Source of the DNA: Metaphire vulgaris
Taxonomy: Eukaryota > Annelida > Clitellata > Crassiclitellata > Megascolecidae
Assembly: GCA_018105865.1 (NCBI GenBank)
Contig: CM030862.1
Coordinates: forward strand, 6,688,479-6,752,478
Length of the DNA: 64,000 bases
Direction of reading: 5' to 3'
Every line of letters begins with the position of its first letter. Position 1 is the first letter of the stretch. The translations under genes were made by a program, and so were the position numbers. The notes beneath the pieces are model-generated. The model saw only the letters and a program-made list of their open reading frames with translations. It searched no databases and had not been told where the DNA came from. Positions 1 through 11,677 of the stretch are shown here, one piece after another.

Positions 1-729
1 CCGAGCAACCTAGATCAACGGATATCATTGTTTCCAAATAATGATACTTTACTGTAGCGACGAAAAAGTCTCATCTGACGTTGTGATATTGTCATATACA
101 GTTAAACCCTATTAATACGTCACCCGACTTTCGGGCCTCGCCGTAAACACATATTTTTCACCGCATACTCTACCCAGGCCTCCTATGAATTGACCTTTCT
201 AGTTTCATCCTCGAACTACAACGAGCAATATTTCTGACCACGACTTTCACTCTGAAGTGGTCATCGAATAAAGCTGACTGCATTATTATAATGGCGCTAA
301 AGAAGTTCTCTGATTGATTGATTGATTGATTGATTGACACGCACTACAAGGATCTCGAAAAGCGTAGATGTCGACGAAATCCCATGTATTAACTGAGTCA
401 GAGGAACCTATTAACAAAAAATTGTCTTGCGTTAATGATCGAGAGTTCATGTTAGCCGAATGCGCTTTAACGGTGTTTCATTGTATTGATAACATTTACC
501 AACCAGAAACAAATGGGCATGAGCTTAGTCAGGCAAGGGAAATAGAGAAAGGCGAATAATTCTGAATATGATCTTCCAGTAGGAACTCAGCAAATTCTAA
601 GCCACTGTAATTGGTGCACCTTCACTAATAACATAATTTGGCGTTGAATACAAAGGACTGCACTGACCGTTAAATCGATCTTCATTGAAGTCAGTGAAAA
701 TAAACACAGGAGTAATAGCATTGATCATT
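1..729. other. No gene recognised
   Basis: AT-rich DNA with a short (TTGA)n run at 312-338. The 63-codon frame at 368 has no features I recognise. Confidence 0.5.
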
Positions 730-910
730 CGTTCAGAGAAGCAACGACTGTACGAACCGAACAGACAGACAGGCAGACAGACAGATAGACAGATAGACAG
801 TTAAACAGACAGCTAAACAGACAAACAGACATAGTTCAGAGAAGCAACGACTGTACTAACCGAACAGACAGACATATAGACAGACAAGCAGACAGATGGA
901 CAGACAAAGA
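730..910. repeat. (CAGA)n with 105-bp tandem duplication
   Basis: TTCAGAGAAGCAACGACTGT occurs at 732 and 835, each followed by ACCGAACAGACAGACA and a CAGA/TAGA array. Confidence 0.85.
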
Positions 911-1812
911 GACAAACAGGTTGCGGACAGGCTATCTTGGAGTGACTGAAATGTTGAATTTAATTGAAATTGTGTCTTCAAATTTACTCAGATTAAATGG
1001 TGCCCCAAGAACTAAAAACTCAGTTTGTTATTGAACCTCCAAGACTGAACTTTATGCAGACAGAGAGAGCTAAATTTTCAAGTTACACTGAAGAGGTCCT
1101 CTCATCAAAGGCAATGGATAAATAACTGTGCATCGTCGGCATAGAACTGATAACCAGTAGAGAAATATCGGATAAATTTTTCACAAACAATCACTTGTCT
1201 GGTAGAAGTAACGAGAGATGACACGAACGCCTAAATTCGATCGAAAGTCATAACAGCATTGAATAACAGAATAACAGAACGGAAGACGCGAACTAGCATC
1301 TAATCGTCAAATAAACTATTGATAATTTAACGAAGGCTGAAAATAAAGATAATAAGAGACTTCAACTTTCTGTGTCGTCCTGTAAATTCGTTTGTTTAGC
1401 GAGTTCGTTGTTTAATCGTTAGGGCGTGTCGTCATCTCAAAAGGTTTACCATGGAACAACTTATTTTTCACAGTCTTTCAGTCATGATCGGCACCAGTTT
1501 CGAAAGACAATTTCAAGATATCTTCAGTTGGAAAAAACAAACACTGCACAGATGTGGTCGTTGCAAAATCTGGGCGACGACCAATATTTGATTTTCAGCA
1601 TTTAGACTCAAGAGCAGACGAGCTCCCAGTCCAAAGTAATGCGAGTGATCGTCTAACAGAAGCGCTACATAAATGCTTTGCTGAATTTCGATGCATGCGA
1701 TCGAGCCTGTGACGGAGAATCTACGCATGGAGAAAATGAGTCACTGAGTGTTTCTGAAAAGAACCTTCGACTGACGTCATAGCTAAGTCGAAGAATGGTC
1801 GTGATTTAACTA

Positions 1813-1989
1813 CAGTAGAACTTCGATATAACGGATTCGGTTATAACGTATCCTCGCCTATAACGTATCGCGATGTACGGTCCCGTGTGATGCGTTACCG
1901 TATTGGATGGTATTGGATATAACGTGCCTCGGATATAACGTGCTCAATTTAACATACCACGCTAAGTACGTTATAACGAAGTGCTACTG
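1813..1989. mobile_element. pogo/Tigger-like MITE, copy 1
   Basis: Ends CAGTAGAACTTCGATATAAC and its near complement (GTTATAACGAAGTGCTACTG), flanked by TA on both sides (1811-1812, 1990-1991). The inside has GATATAACGT and GTACGGTCCCG words. Confidence 0.88.
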
Positions 1990-1991
1990 TA

Positions 1992-2977
1992 GTTTATCTT
2001 ATTTTGGTTATCCATCCTCCATCTCAGCTTGTTAGCCAAGGCTACACACTAATATTCATGTAATACTATCTAAAGACGGCTTACCTGTTTCATATTGTAT
2101 GTAACATACTTGGTGTAAGCCTGCTTAGGAATCTCTTTTTTGTCAGGCTTTTGTAAGCTATTTCTCAATGTCGAAAATTTTTCTCGTAGAGCCTTTGCCT
2201 ATATACATAAACTTGAGCTTTAAAAATAGATCTTACTATCGCCCAGTTGTCCTTGGTCATATATGATTTGGTTTAATCCGTCGCTTGCTTTTCCCCAAAT
2301 CAATCTTTCCCGTCAGCGCATAAATTCTTCACATCTAATGACAGGTCGCAGATTCGGTCTTTCTACCGCGGCTCTCAGGGAGAAGGGGGATATTACTCGA
2401 GGGGGTCCCCAGACATATGCCCCCCTGCACGATGGCGCCAAATCCCGTGAGGATTCTCCTCGTCCTGTCCGGAAAATATATGGAAAATCTTTCCACGTCG
2501 CAACGCTGTTAAGTCTTCTCTGTGACAGGCGCTAACAATAAGAAAAATACACAAAATCTGCGAGTGAACGAGAGATTCTTTCTCCAACATGATACGTTTA
2601 CGAAGTTAATCGTTCGTTACGAAGGGTATTCCTTCAAGTCATTTAGCGGATTTTCTCGATCGCATGGGGCAGGGTCGGTGGTCTACTGGTCTTCACGGGG
2701 GGGGGGGCGCCCATGCGAGGGCTCCAGACCAAATCAGTGGGACATCGCCCTTAGCGTAAACCGATCAATCGGCGATCATGCAAGAGATGAGGATTGTGGA
2801 ATCGTGGATCGATGATTAAATCCGAGCTTGACTGTAGCGACACGTCTTACTCTTCTTGCAATCAACAGACGATGCCTTTAAAATACAGAAGTGAACTGGC
2901 GGAATGGGAGAATAAGAAGAAAAGTTTAAAAGGGAAAAATGAAAATAAAATAGTAAATAGTGTGTAATTGATTGATT
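1992..2977. other. No gene recognised, left flank of the repeat array
   Basis: Contains an 11-G run near 2697-2707 and GC-rich patches, but no coherent coding or element ends. Confidence 0.5.
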
Positions 2978-3215
2978 TAAATTTTCTAGAGAACTGATGT
3001 TCGGATGACGTTACTTTTAGCTTTTGAAAGCGTTTGTTTTGTGTCTAGGCTATTTTAAAGAAGCGTACGTCAAAAAACGACGGGTGTCTGGCTCCTCCTT
3101 TCTCATCCGAGCTTGCCACCGGCTATAGCGGGTTTTAAAAAGTGCATTCCTAAAAATGAGGGATATTAAACAATTCATTTAAAAGACTTAATCGAAAACA
3201 GTAAAATCACGCAAG

Positions 3216-3546
3216 TGGTCGTCCATAAATTACGTAACACGGTTAGGGTGAGGTCCTGCCATTTGTTACGAAGTGTGACGACAGGGGGGTCCGTAAATGT
3301 GACGTAACGCAAAAAATTTTAAGTGATGACCTTTGACCTTTTTTTGCTTGTCAGGGACTTTGGAGAGGAAAAAATACAAGGATGACCTTTTTTGCTTGTC
3401 AAAACTTTTCGGAAGACGAAAGGGGGTCGGCCCGTTGTTACGTCATATTTCATATTTTAGGGGGCAGACGTTTTGTTACGTCGCGTTACGTAAAGAGGAG
3501 GGTCAAAAAAGTGCCAAAATCGCGTTACGTAATTTATGGATCACCC
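3216..3546. mobile_element. MITE with CCATAAATTACGTAAC inverted ends
   Basis: The ends share CCATAAATTACGTAAC in inverted orientation, preceded by TGGTCGT at the left and GGGTGAT (inverted) at the right. CAAG flanks both sides (3212-3215, 3547-3550), a possible 4-bp duplication. It occupies the place in unit A where M2 lies in units B and C. It carries two copies of the shared GACCTTTTTTGCTTGTC word (3334-3353, 3381-3401). Its superfamily is uncertain. Confidence 0.7.
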
Positions 3547-3986
3547 CAAGACAGTAGAAGAAATAACAAAATCCTCATTTATAATCTCTCAATCCAAATT
3601 CAATCAATTAATAATAAATTAGCGAGATCAAACTTTGGCAGAACTAAATTCCCAAAAAGTGAAGTTACTTAAGTTCACGTGCTTTTGCACAGCCTCACTG
3701 CAGCGAAATGCGTCGATTGGGCGTAAAAGTGCAAGCAGTCTGACTTGGTGAAGGAATTTCCCATTACTGTAGTTTAAAACCTAATTCAGTATTATTCGCA
3801 AGATGTCTATCTGTGCACAGCGAACAGTAATATATTCTGCTTATAGCTTTAGGCTCTTTATTATCATGGCGTTCTAGAAATATATAAGATTTGTATTTAT
3901 CCTAGGAACATAACATAATGCGCTTGTTAATATTAATTGATTAGGCGCAATATATATAGCTAATTACATTACATTACATAACGTCT

Positions 3987-4128
3987 TAGCATGATTTAAA
4001 CTTAGCATGATTTAAAGTGGCTTAGAAGGCATTACTGCCTGTGTGAAAGCCACTAGGGGCACTGAGCCCGCTCCGCCGGCCTGACGCTCCAGCACGTAAC
4101 CCACTCTGCCATCTTCCGCCCCCTATTG
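3987..4128 (-). mobile_element. tRNA-headed SINE, family 2
   Basis: On the minus strand the head reads GGCGGAAGATGGCAGAGTGG, with a perfect pol III box A (TGGCAGAGTGG). It interrupts M5 of unit A between ACGTCT and CTATTCGAC. The sister units have the uninterrupted sequence at 12603-12620 and 16692-16710. Confidence 0.65.
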
Positions 4129-4782
4129 TCTCTATTCGACTTTTTTCGCTTAGTTTTAAATCAATTTAGCTTACTGAATTTGTTGAAGAACAAGAGAAGG
4201 AATCAATTAGATGATTAGAGCAGGGTTTCCCAAACATTTCGGAACCGCGACCCACTTCAGCGATTTGTAACGTACCGCGACCCAAGAACATGTAATATCA
4301 AAAATGCATTTGGCCATCTGGCGAACGTTGGTCAAAAGGAATCTTCTGAGTGTTGAATAAATGGCAAAACGAAAGCTCTGATTCAATTCGAATGAAACAT
4401 GTGGTAAATATAACACTGGTCAACAAGGTTTTTGTTTCCTGTGCAATTTCTGGTGTTCCAGGTAGATTTTGTCATGCTGATTACAGGAATAATTTTGAAA
4501 TTTTCCTATCACGTAAGTTTTTTGAGAAAAAGCTGATTTTAAATTTTAAAATTATAAGAATTTTAAAATCGTGGTTTTCGAGAGTTATCTGAGTTATGGG
4601 TATTCAGGTTAGGCAAGAATCTTATGTGACCGCCATAACAGATGTAATATCCACTGCTAGCTCACTTAACTACATGGATTTTGAAAATTAGTATAATTAG
4701 GCATGTCCAGACATGCCCAGACGCGCCCAAACCTGTCTTCAAGACTACATGCCTAGCATGTATTGTTGCTATGGTTACACAG

Positions 4783-4796
4783 TCCTATATAAATAC
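4783..4796 (+). promoter_or_regulatory. TATA box of the transposon gene
   Basis: CCTATATAAATACC lies about 110 bp before the ATG at 4904 and inside the transposon ends, so it is a plausible promoter for the element's gene. Transcription would start near 4812-4825. Confidence 0.5.
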
Positions 4797-4903
4797 CAAG
4801 CAGCACTAGGAAGCAGCTGCAGTCTTTCTATTTGATGAGATATAACTGTTTAGTTAAAGGCTGTGAATTGAATATATTAACTAATTTAATTAAAGTTTCT
4901 GAA

Positions 4904-6450
4904 ATGTCGCGTCGATGTCGCAATAGCAGTGACACGTTTTGCTACATCTGTAGAGAGTTTACGTTGAAATCACAGAAGCGGAGTAGGAGAGCAATCATAA
5001 AGAAATGATATGAGTTATACTTTGGATGCAAAATTGGCGACCAGGACAAAGTATGGGCACCTCATATATGTTGTTCATCTTGTGCTACTAGTCTGCGAGC
5101 TTGGCTTGCAGGTAAGCGTCCATCCATGCCATTCGCCATACCAATGATATGGAGGGAGCAGAATAATCATGTAACGGATTGCTATTTCTGCATGACGAAT
5201 ATTACAGGATTTTCTTCAAAGAATAGGAAGTCTATTGAGTATCCCAACCTTGCCTCGGCAATGAGACCAGTTCCACACGACGAGACCTCCTGTTCCAACC
5301 CTCCCGAGTTTTGGACACTGGAGGACGAGGACGAGCATGCAGAGACAGATTAAATGCTGCAGATAGTTGACGATTCAGCCACGAAAGACCCAGAGTTTGA
5401 GCCATCGACATCCAGCAATCCTCATTTGATTTCTCAGGCAGAGCTCAATGATCTGGTCAGAGACTTAGATTTGTAAAAAAATCAAGCAGAATTGCTTGGA
5501 TCTAGGTTGCAAGGATGGAATCTGCTCTCTCCAGGTACAAAAATTTCAGTATTTCGTAAACGGCATGAAGACTTGACTCGATTCTTTAAAAAAATCGACA
5601 GTCTTACTTTTTGCATTGACATTGATGGATTGCTTTCTGCTTTCGGCTGTAAGCACAATCCATCCGAATGGCGACTTTTTGTTGACTCTTCGCTGTTAAG
5701 TTTAAAGGCTGTTTTGCTGCACAATGGCTGAGCTCTTCGCTGAGTGTATCAGGGAAAAAAGTGCGGGAATACGCACTGCCACTGAAATGTATGCTCCGCC
5801 AACGTTCAAACCAGTAAATCCCCTCCACTCGTTCTGCACCCTCCGAGCGCTGACGGTAGAAGAAGTCGCCGCAAGCATACGGGCACTCCCGGACAAACAC
5901 TGCTTCTTGGACCCATTACCAACTAGTCTACTCAAAGAGAGTGCTGAATTTTTAACTTAGCGTACTTCATGCGGCTGCACGCCTGATCCATCAATCAAGG
6001 AAGTACGATCACATCACGCCACTGTTGATCGACCTACACTGGCTCTCAGTCCCCGAGAGAATAACTTATAAACTGGCAACCCTTGTCTATCGGTGCTTGC
6101 ACGACATTGGTCCCTCCTATCTCCGGTGCGAACTCCAGAGATCGGCTGACACAGACAGTAGAAGGCGTCTGCGATCTGGCTCCACTCAAGCACTCCTCTT
6201 GCCGCGCACACGCCTTGCCACTGCCGGCGACCGTGCCTTCCCGGTTACTGCAGCGAAAGCCTGGAATCGTCTTCCCATTTCTGTCCAAACATCAACTTCT
6301 CTGGACATATTTAAGAAGCGACTGAAGACTTGGCTGTTCGAGATCAGCTATTCTGATAGATCCTGACCTATAGGCCTATTATTCATGTACTATGTAATGT
6401 GTTCGAGTAGTCCTTCTAGGTCGATTTACCACAAAAATCTTAACTTTCAA

Positions 6451-6481
<31 letters not shown>

Positions 6482-7339
6482 ATGGCAATTCATACCCTTC
6501 AGTTCCTATTGGACATGCTGCTTACATGAAGGAAACATATGAGAACATGCAGCCAGCTGCTGTTGCAACACATAGAATACTCGAGATACAACTGGAATAT
6601 ATGTGGAGATCTGAAAGTTGTTGCAATTCTACTCGGTCTGCAGCTAGGCTACACCAAGTTTCTTTGCGACTGGGACAGCCGAGCTAGAGATTCACATTAT
6701 GTGAGAAAGGTCTGGCCACCTCGCAGGGACTTGGTTCCAGAAAAGAAGAACGTTAAACATGATCCTCTCGTTGATCCGAAGAACATTTATCTCCCACCTT
6801 TGCACATCAAACTTGGGTTAATGAAAAACTTTGTCAAAGCAATGAACAAAGAAAGTGAAGCCCTTACATACTTACGACAGAGGTTTCCACGCACCAGTGA
6901 TGCTAAAATAAAAGAAGGCGTTTTTGTTGGCCCACAAATTCGAGAGATGCTCAAGGACAGTCACTTTGAGGGCCTTCTGCAGGGTGCCGAGCATGTTGCC
7001 TGGACAGCCTTCAGGGATGTTGTTGCTAACTTTCTGAGCAACTACAAGGCGCCAAACTATGTTGAACAAGTTGGAAATCTGCTACAAGCTTACAAGGCAA
7101 TGAAATGCAACATGTCACTGAAGATACACTTCCTTCATTCTCACTTGGACTTCTTCCCGGACAATCTCGGCGCCGTCAGTGATGAACATGGTGAAAGATT
7201 TCACAAAGACATTGCCAGCATCGAGAAACGCTACCAGGGAAAGTGGAGTCCGTCTATGCTCGGAGACTACTGTTGGTCACTGATACGTGAAGCACAGGAC
7301 AGTGACTACAAACGAAAATCTACAGCAAAACATTTCTAA
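4904..7339 (+). pseudogene. Decayed transposon-borne protein of unknown function
   Basis: One reading frame runs from ATG 4904 through three in-frame stops (TGA 5006, TAA 5351, TAA 5474) to about 5727. A LINE then interrupts it, it resumes at 6481, shifts frame by one base near 6545-6555, and is open to TAA 7337-7339. The N-terminal part has paired cysteines (CYIC, CCSSC, CYFC), perhaps a zinc-binding region. The C-terminal 266 residues hold DWDSRAR, LPPLHIKLGLMKNFVKAM, KEGVFVGPQI, HFLHSHLDFFPDNLGAVSDE and GERFHKDI. I recall this domain repeated in many invertebrate genomes as an uncharacterised protein. Recurrent Asp, Glu and His could suit a nuclease-like fold, but that is a guess. The copy is inactive. 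Confidence 0.75.
5728..6480 (+). mobile_element. CR1/L2-like LINE fragment, internally deleted, inside the transposon gene
   Basis: Two reverse-transcriptase-polyprotein pieces are joined by a deletion near 5960: an upstream piece (5724-5960, with LTVEEVAASIRALPDKHCFLDP) and the typical C-terminal end (6003-6366, with HWLSVPERITYKLATLVYRC and KAWNRLP...FKKRLKTWLF). The 3' tail is (AAAT)n at 6447-6484. AATGGC is found at both edges (5723-5728, 6481-6486), a target duplication. Removing the insert restores the host reading frame. Confidence 0.85.
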
Positions 7340-7836
7340 TTTTCTCATGTCTTGTCATTATTGCCTAGATCTTTCTGTAGGATTATGTTGCAAGAAGACG
7401 TTACAATACTAAATGCTAAATTGTCGATTTCTTAAAAACCTTACGTGATACAGAAATTCTAATTACATATTTGTGTTCAGCAAGTCAAAATCTATTAGTT
7501 TCACCAAAATTTGTAGAGGAAACAAAAACTTGCTTAAAATTTGTTGACCAGTGTAATTTGCAGAATTATTCATATTTTGCCAAATAAGACAAAATGAGAT
7601 AAATGAATGTTGAAATTTCTTGGAAATTATCTCTTTTAAATTTGGCCAGGAACACACCTTTAATTCGCGTTTTAAAAATCTTATGAGTAGGGCAAAATCG
7701 CTTAACCGCCAGGTTCCTCCTTTCAACTTGAATAGAGATTCCCTATTGTTAGTGGAGTTTCAAAGCAAAATGGTCGCAACACGCTTTCTTGCGTTATTGC
7801 GAAATAAATTAATTTTTAAAAGGTACTATGGGAGTA

Positions 7837-8124
7837 AGGGACGGGAAGTTAGCAGAGTGCAATATATAGCAACGTTGGACGATGGAGCAGGAGGTCGCGG
7901 GTTCGAGTCCCGCAGGAGCCATAAAGGTCGACTCAGCCTTTTTCGCGGTGGTAAAATGAGGAGCAGTGGTAAAAATCCCTGCGATAAGTCGAACAGGTAC
8001 GCTATGCGATACGCTAGCCCCGTATCCGTGACATTGCACGCCTGGCTGAGGGCTTTAGAAACGGAGATCAGCGCCGCCTTATGAGCCCGTGAGGCTCGGG
8101 GAAGGACTTTGACTTTTTTGACTG
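7837..8124 (+). mobile_element. tRNA-derived SINE, family 1
   Basis: Starts AGGGACGGGAAGTTAGCAGA and has a perfect box B, GGTTCGAGTCC, at 7900-7910 followed by CGCAGGAGCC, as in a tRNA T-arm. The 3' end is rich in T (GACTTTGACTTTTTT). A 12-bp duplication ACTATGGGAGTA flanks it (7825-7836, 8125-8136). Box A is damaged (TAGCAGAGTGC). Confidence 0.85.
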
Positions 8125-8542
8125 ACTATGGGAGTATCCAGAACACTCTCTATGCCCACCAGCATAGCCGGTATCTATGCTGGCGGGCAAGAAATCTGCT
8201 TCTGCCATTGGCGTCCCATAAATAGACGTCAATGGCTTCTGCCCACCAGTGGGCGGAGCAACCGGATTTGTTGTTAAACACTGGATACCCCTATAGAGCC
8301 TATCTTTCCTGTGTTTATTTTCTAGAGAATTGATGTTCGGATGACGTTACTTTTAGCTTTTGAAAGCGTTTGTTTTGTGTCTAGGCTATTTTAAAGAAGC
8401 GTCCGTCAAAAACGACGGGTGTCTGGCTCCTCCTTTCTCATCCGAGCTTGCCACCGGCCATGGCGGAGTTTTAAAATTACTTTCTTAAAAATAAGGGATA
8501 TTAAACAATTCATTTAAAAGACTTAATCGAAAACAGTAAAAT

Positions 8543-8852
8543 TGTGGCGAACGCCACGTGTAGCGAGAGCATTATTATTATTATTTATTATTTTTATCGT
8601 TATTAAATGTTTAATTACTCTGTATAACTTGCTAGTTAATTTAATCTAATTAATTAGCGTTTATTAATAATGTAAATTTGTAGTAATTTTAATTAATAGA
8701 GTTTTAATTCATGTAAAACGGACAAAGTACGCGCTAGGCTAGAAGGGAGTTTAAGACGCTAAGTCTTAAGACGCCCAGTCTTCGGTAGAAGCGTGATTGG
8801 GGCCCGGGGCATCTTTGTCATGGGGGCCCCATTCGCCCAGTCCGCTTGAGGG

Positions 8853-8895
<43 letters not shown>

Positions 8896-10543
8896 TCGCC
8901 GGCACGGGAGGGTTGTGGGGTTAAACCAGCACTAGGTCCCCGGGGCCCGGGGCAGTCAACAAAGTGCCCCCCCCCCACGTTACGCCACTGCGGAGAAACC
9001 AGCACTTCCCCGGGAGAACCTTCGGTCTTCAGCGACTAGAAAGTTTAGCCGCTGAAGACCGACGCGTCTGACTGTTCGATGCGTGCAGCTAGCGGAGACA
9101 GTGGCGACAGACGCTACGGCCGATTACTGACTGCGGCGACGGGGCGACGACAGACAGGACTGTAGGGCTGACGGCGGCGGCCAACCGGCTGTGGTCACTG
9201 CGTCTGCCTGAAGACCGGCGCGTGTTAGGCGGCCGTGCGTGAAGCGGTTGTAATGTCTAATGGCTTGAACACGGTGCGTGGCGACCAGGGCCTGTCGGCG
9301 ATGCGCTTTGCCGCCAGCAAAGCTTCTGACCACCGATGACGACGACGCTGGAGGGGGTCCGGAGTTTGTCTTTCTGACGGCAAGTACGCGAAGATACAGA
9401 CAGCAGTAGCCGATTCCACTCAAGCGCCGGTCTTAGAAATTAAAATCTCTGAAAATGTCAGTCATGGATATGAGATCTTGTATTCGCGGTCCCATTGCTC
9501 TTATGGTGGAGCGATAGAGCAAAGCACAGCGATTGAAAGCGAATGTGAGCATTGGAGCAAGATGAAGTGCTAAAAGCTTATCGTTTCATATTGACATATC
9601 AAAAGCTATATATTGCATTCCCCGCGTGGCGCTAATTATTTTGGCAGCCCGGGGGGTGCGTTTAGCTAAAGCGTCTTTGTCCGTGTTACCAGTGTTGCCA
9701 CTGTAGCCATTGTTTTAATTGTTGCTTGGTTTGTTAATAAATAAGAATAAACCAAAAATTATAGGAAGCTGCATTTGTTTCTTATAAAGTCGCTGTTGAC
9801 CGAGTCTCAAGCGCACTATCAGTGAAGGTGAGTCTTGGCTGTGATGAAAATCGCCTACCTGAGGTCACGTTTGTGCCCAGGAGGTCAACTCTGAGCCAAG
9901 GAAGGAGACAGACGCCCGCCTGTTGGGGCGCGGGGAGTCAGTTTGGGAGAATTGACCGTCAAGGAAAAGAGTGGACCGCCGTCCATTCAGGCATGGTTAA
10001 CCCCGGGTTTTGGTGAAAGTGTGAGGAAACAAATAGACGCAGCTGCCCGTCTAGGAGCGAGAGCAGAAGGTATCAAGCGTGCTAAGAAGCCGCACCAGAG
10101 GATAGACAACGCTGCCTGTCTTTAAGAGAGCGGAAGACGGTTATATTACCGAGAATGAAGAGACGTGGTACAAAGTCGAAGCCAGTGACCAAGAATAGGC
10201 CTATGCACCGAAATCGCTTAAGGCGCCGAGACCAAGCGGTGGCCAGCGATAAGAGGATCCAGTTAAAGGGTCTCTCGGACGAGGCCGGAGACAGGACAGA
10301 CAGAGAGATGTCAGACGAAGAAACTCAGAACCCTGTGTTGAGGAGCGGTCATCTTCAGTACGCGGCCTGCCCGGCAGCCGCGGACACCTCATCTGATGTC
10401 GGTGAACCGGAAAATCAAACTGACGCCGCCGATCAGGAAGAGTCGACGGCAGATGGCGATCGGGAAACCTAGCGGGCGTTGGGGGCCGCCCGACCGCCGG
10501 CCGCGCGACGAGACCGCGAGCCGGGGTCGCCAGACTCGCCACA
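8543..10543 (+). mobile_element. About 2-kb insert M2 (unit B) with TGTGGCGA...TCGCCACA ends
   Basis: The 8-bp ends are inverted (TG...CA) and AAAT lies outside both. Unit A has the empty site GTAAAATCAC at 3201-3210. The GC-rich inside holds a hairpin (9029-9062, GGTCTTCAGCG paired with CGCTGAAGACC), AATAAA signals near 9740, and small ORFs at 9943-10125 and 10155-10472 (105 aa, basic then acidic). TG...CA ends with a 4-bp duplication would suit an LTR or solo LTR, but no primer site or protease/RT was found. A 39-A run (8855-8893) and MITE debris (8790-9005) sit inside this copy only. Confidence 0.6.
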
Positions 10544-11033
10544 AAATCACACAGGGCAGTAGATCAAACAACGAAATCCTCATTTATAATCTCTCAATCC
10601 AAATTCAATCATTTAATAATAAATTAACGAGATCGAACTTTGGCAGAACTAAATTCCCAAAAAGTGAAATTACTTAAGTTTACGTGCTTTTGCCCAGCCT
10701 CACTGCAGCGAAATGCGTCGATTGGGCGTAAAAGTGCAAGCAATCTGACTTGGTGAAGGAATTTTCCATTAGTTTAAAATCTAATTCAGTGTTATTCGCA
10801 AGATGGCGCGATGAATTTGACACGAGCTTGAAATCTTCTTAATTAAGCAGAATCCAACCAATTGCATTGACTTTTAGAATTCTTGCGATTTTTAAAACTC
10901 CAAACCATCCGGATTAATTGGATTTTGAAATGATGAAAACATTTTGAAAAAAGCGTACAGTACATTCGACAGTTAAAAGTCGTGTCCTCATATGGAATTT
11001 TGACTATTTTTAAAAATCTCATTAGCCTAGTAT

Positions 11034-11034
<1 letters not shown>

Positions 11035-11086
<52 letters not shown>
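11035..11086. repeat. (AG)n microsatellite, unit B only
   Basis: About 26 AG repeats. Unit C has only AGAGAAGG at the same place (15753-15760), so expansion or insertion followed the duplication. About 170 bp after it (11093-11262) is also missing from unit C. Confidence 0.95.
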
Positions 11087-11089
<3 letters not shown>

Positions 11090-11677
11090 AAATGTCTTAA
11101 ACAGACAGACGTTAGTTTCGCTGGTCTCAAACGCTCCGTCGACGATCGGATGTCTCAAAATTTTCAGCAAATAGTCTAGAGTGTTATATTTACAAAATTT
11201 AAGCGCTACAGTAATAATAAATGACGTTAAACGACCATAAATGTAATTTGAAAATTTGGTAAATGTCTAACATAGTTTTAAATTCTGTGGGAAAAAGATC
11301 GATAGAAACTTTTAAAAAACAACTAGCGCTAATGAATGTACGAGAACGAGGGACACCGACAAACGAAAGTCCTGCCAAGTATTTCGTGAAATGGCTGGCT
11401 AGTAAGTCGATCGAGGGATGAGCAGTGTTTGATGGCCATATCTCTTATCATGAGAATGGGGTGAAAGGTCGGTATCGCGATTTTTGATAGTTTTCAAAGT
11501 TCTCCTGTTTCTGCTAATTGGTTGCTTCTCATGTTTTCGGAATTTTGTTTATCAATGACCCTGCTTCATCTTGAGTTTGAATCAGTTCCTCACCTGTCAA
11601 GGTATCCACCATTTTTCACCACCTTGCCAGTTTCATTTGTCTAATTGTCGCGTGAGCGTTATTGTGTATCTTACACC

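Larger units (their letters stand above)
4414..7553 (+). mobile_element. DNA transposon with CACTG termini (about 2.4 kb plus nested LINE)
   Basis: Starts CACTGGTCAACAA and ends TTGTTGACCAGTG, a perfect 13-bp inverted repeat. With small gaps the inverted match extends through TTTTTGTTTCCT to about 45 bp. TAA sits directly outside both ends (4411-4413 and 7554-7556), a likely 3-bp target duplication. The uninterrupted site is seen in the sister repeat units near 12872-12890 and 17255-17285. CACTG ends with a 3-bp duplication suggest the CACTA/CMC group, but the cargo protein is not a transposase I can name. Confidence 0.85.

Noticed and set aside
7890..7920. tRNA gene
   Set aside because: Box B is perfect but the region is a SINE with target duplication and a second copy at 35924-36222; the cloverleaf is incomplete.
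7620..8084. 154-codon plus-strand frame
   Set aside because: Crosses the M6 module and a tRNA-derived SINE, so not a gene.
9124..9423. 99-codon minus-strand frame repeated at 13841-14140
   Set aside because: Conserved only because the DNA is duplicated; opposite frames are also open in this GC-rich insert, and the few differences look neutral.
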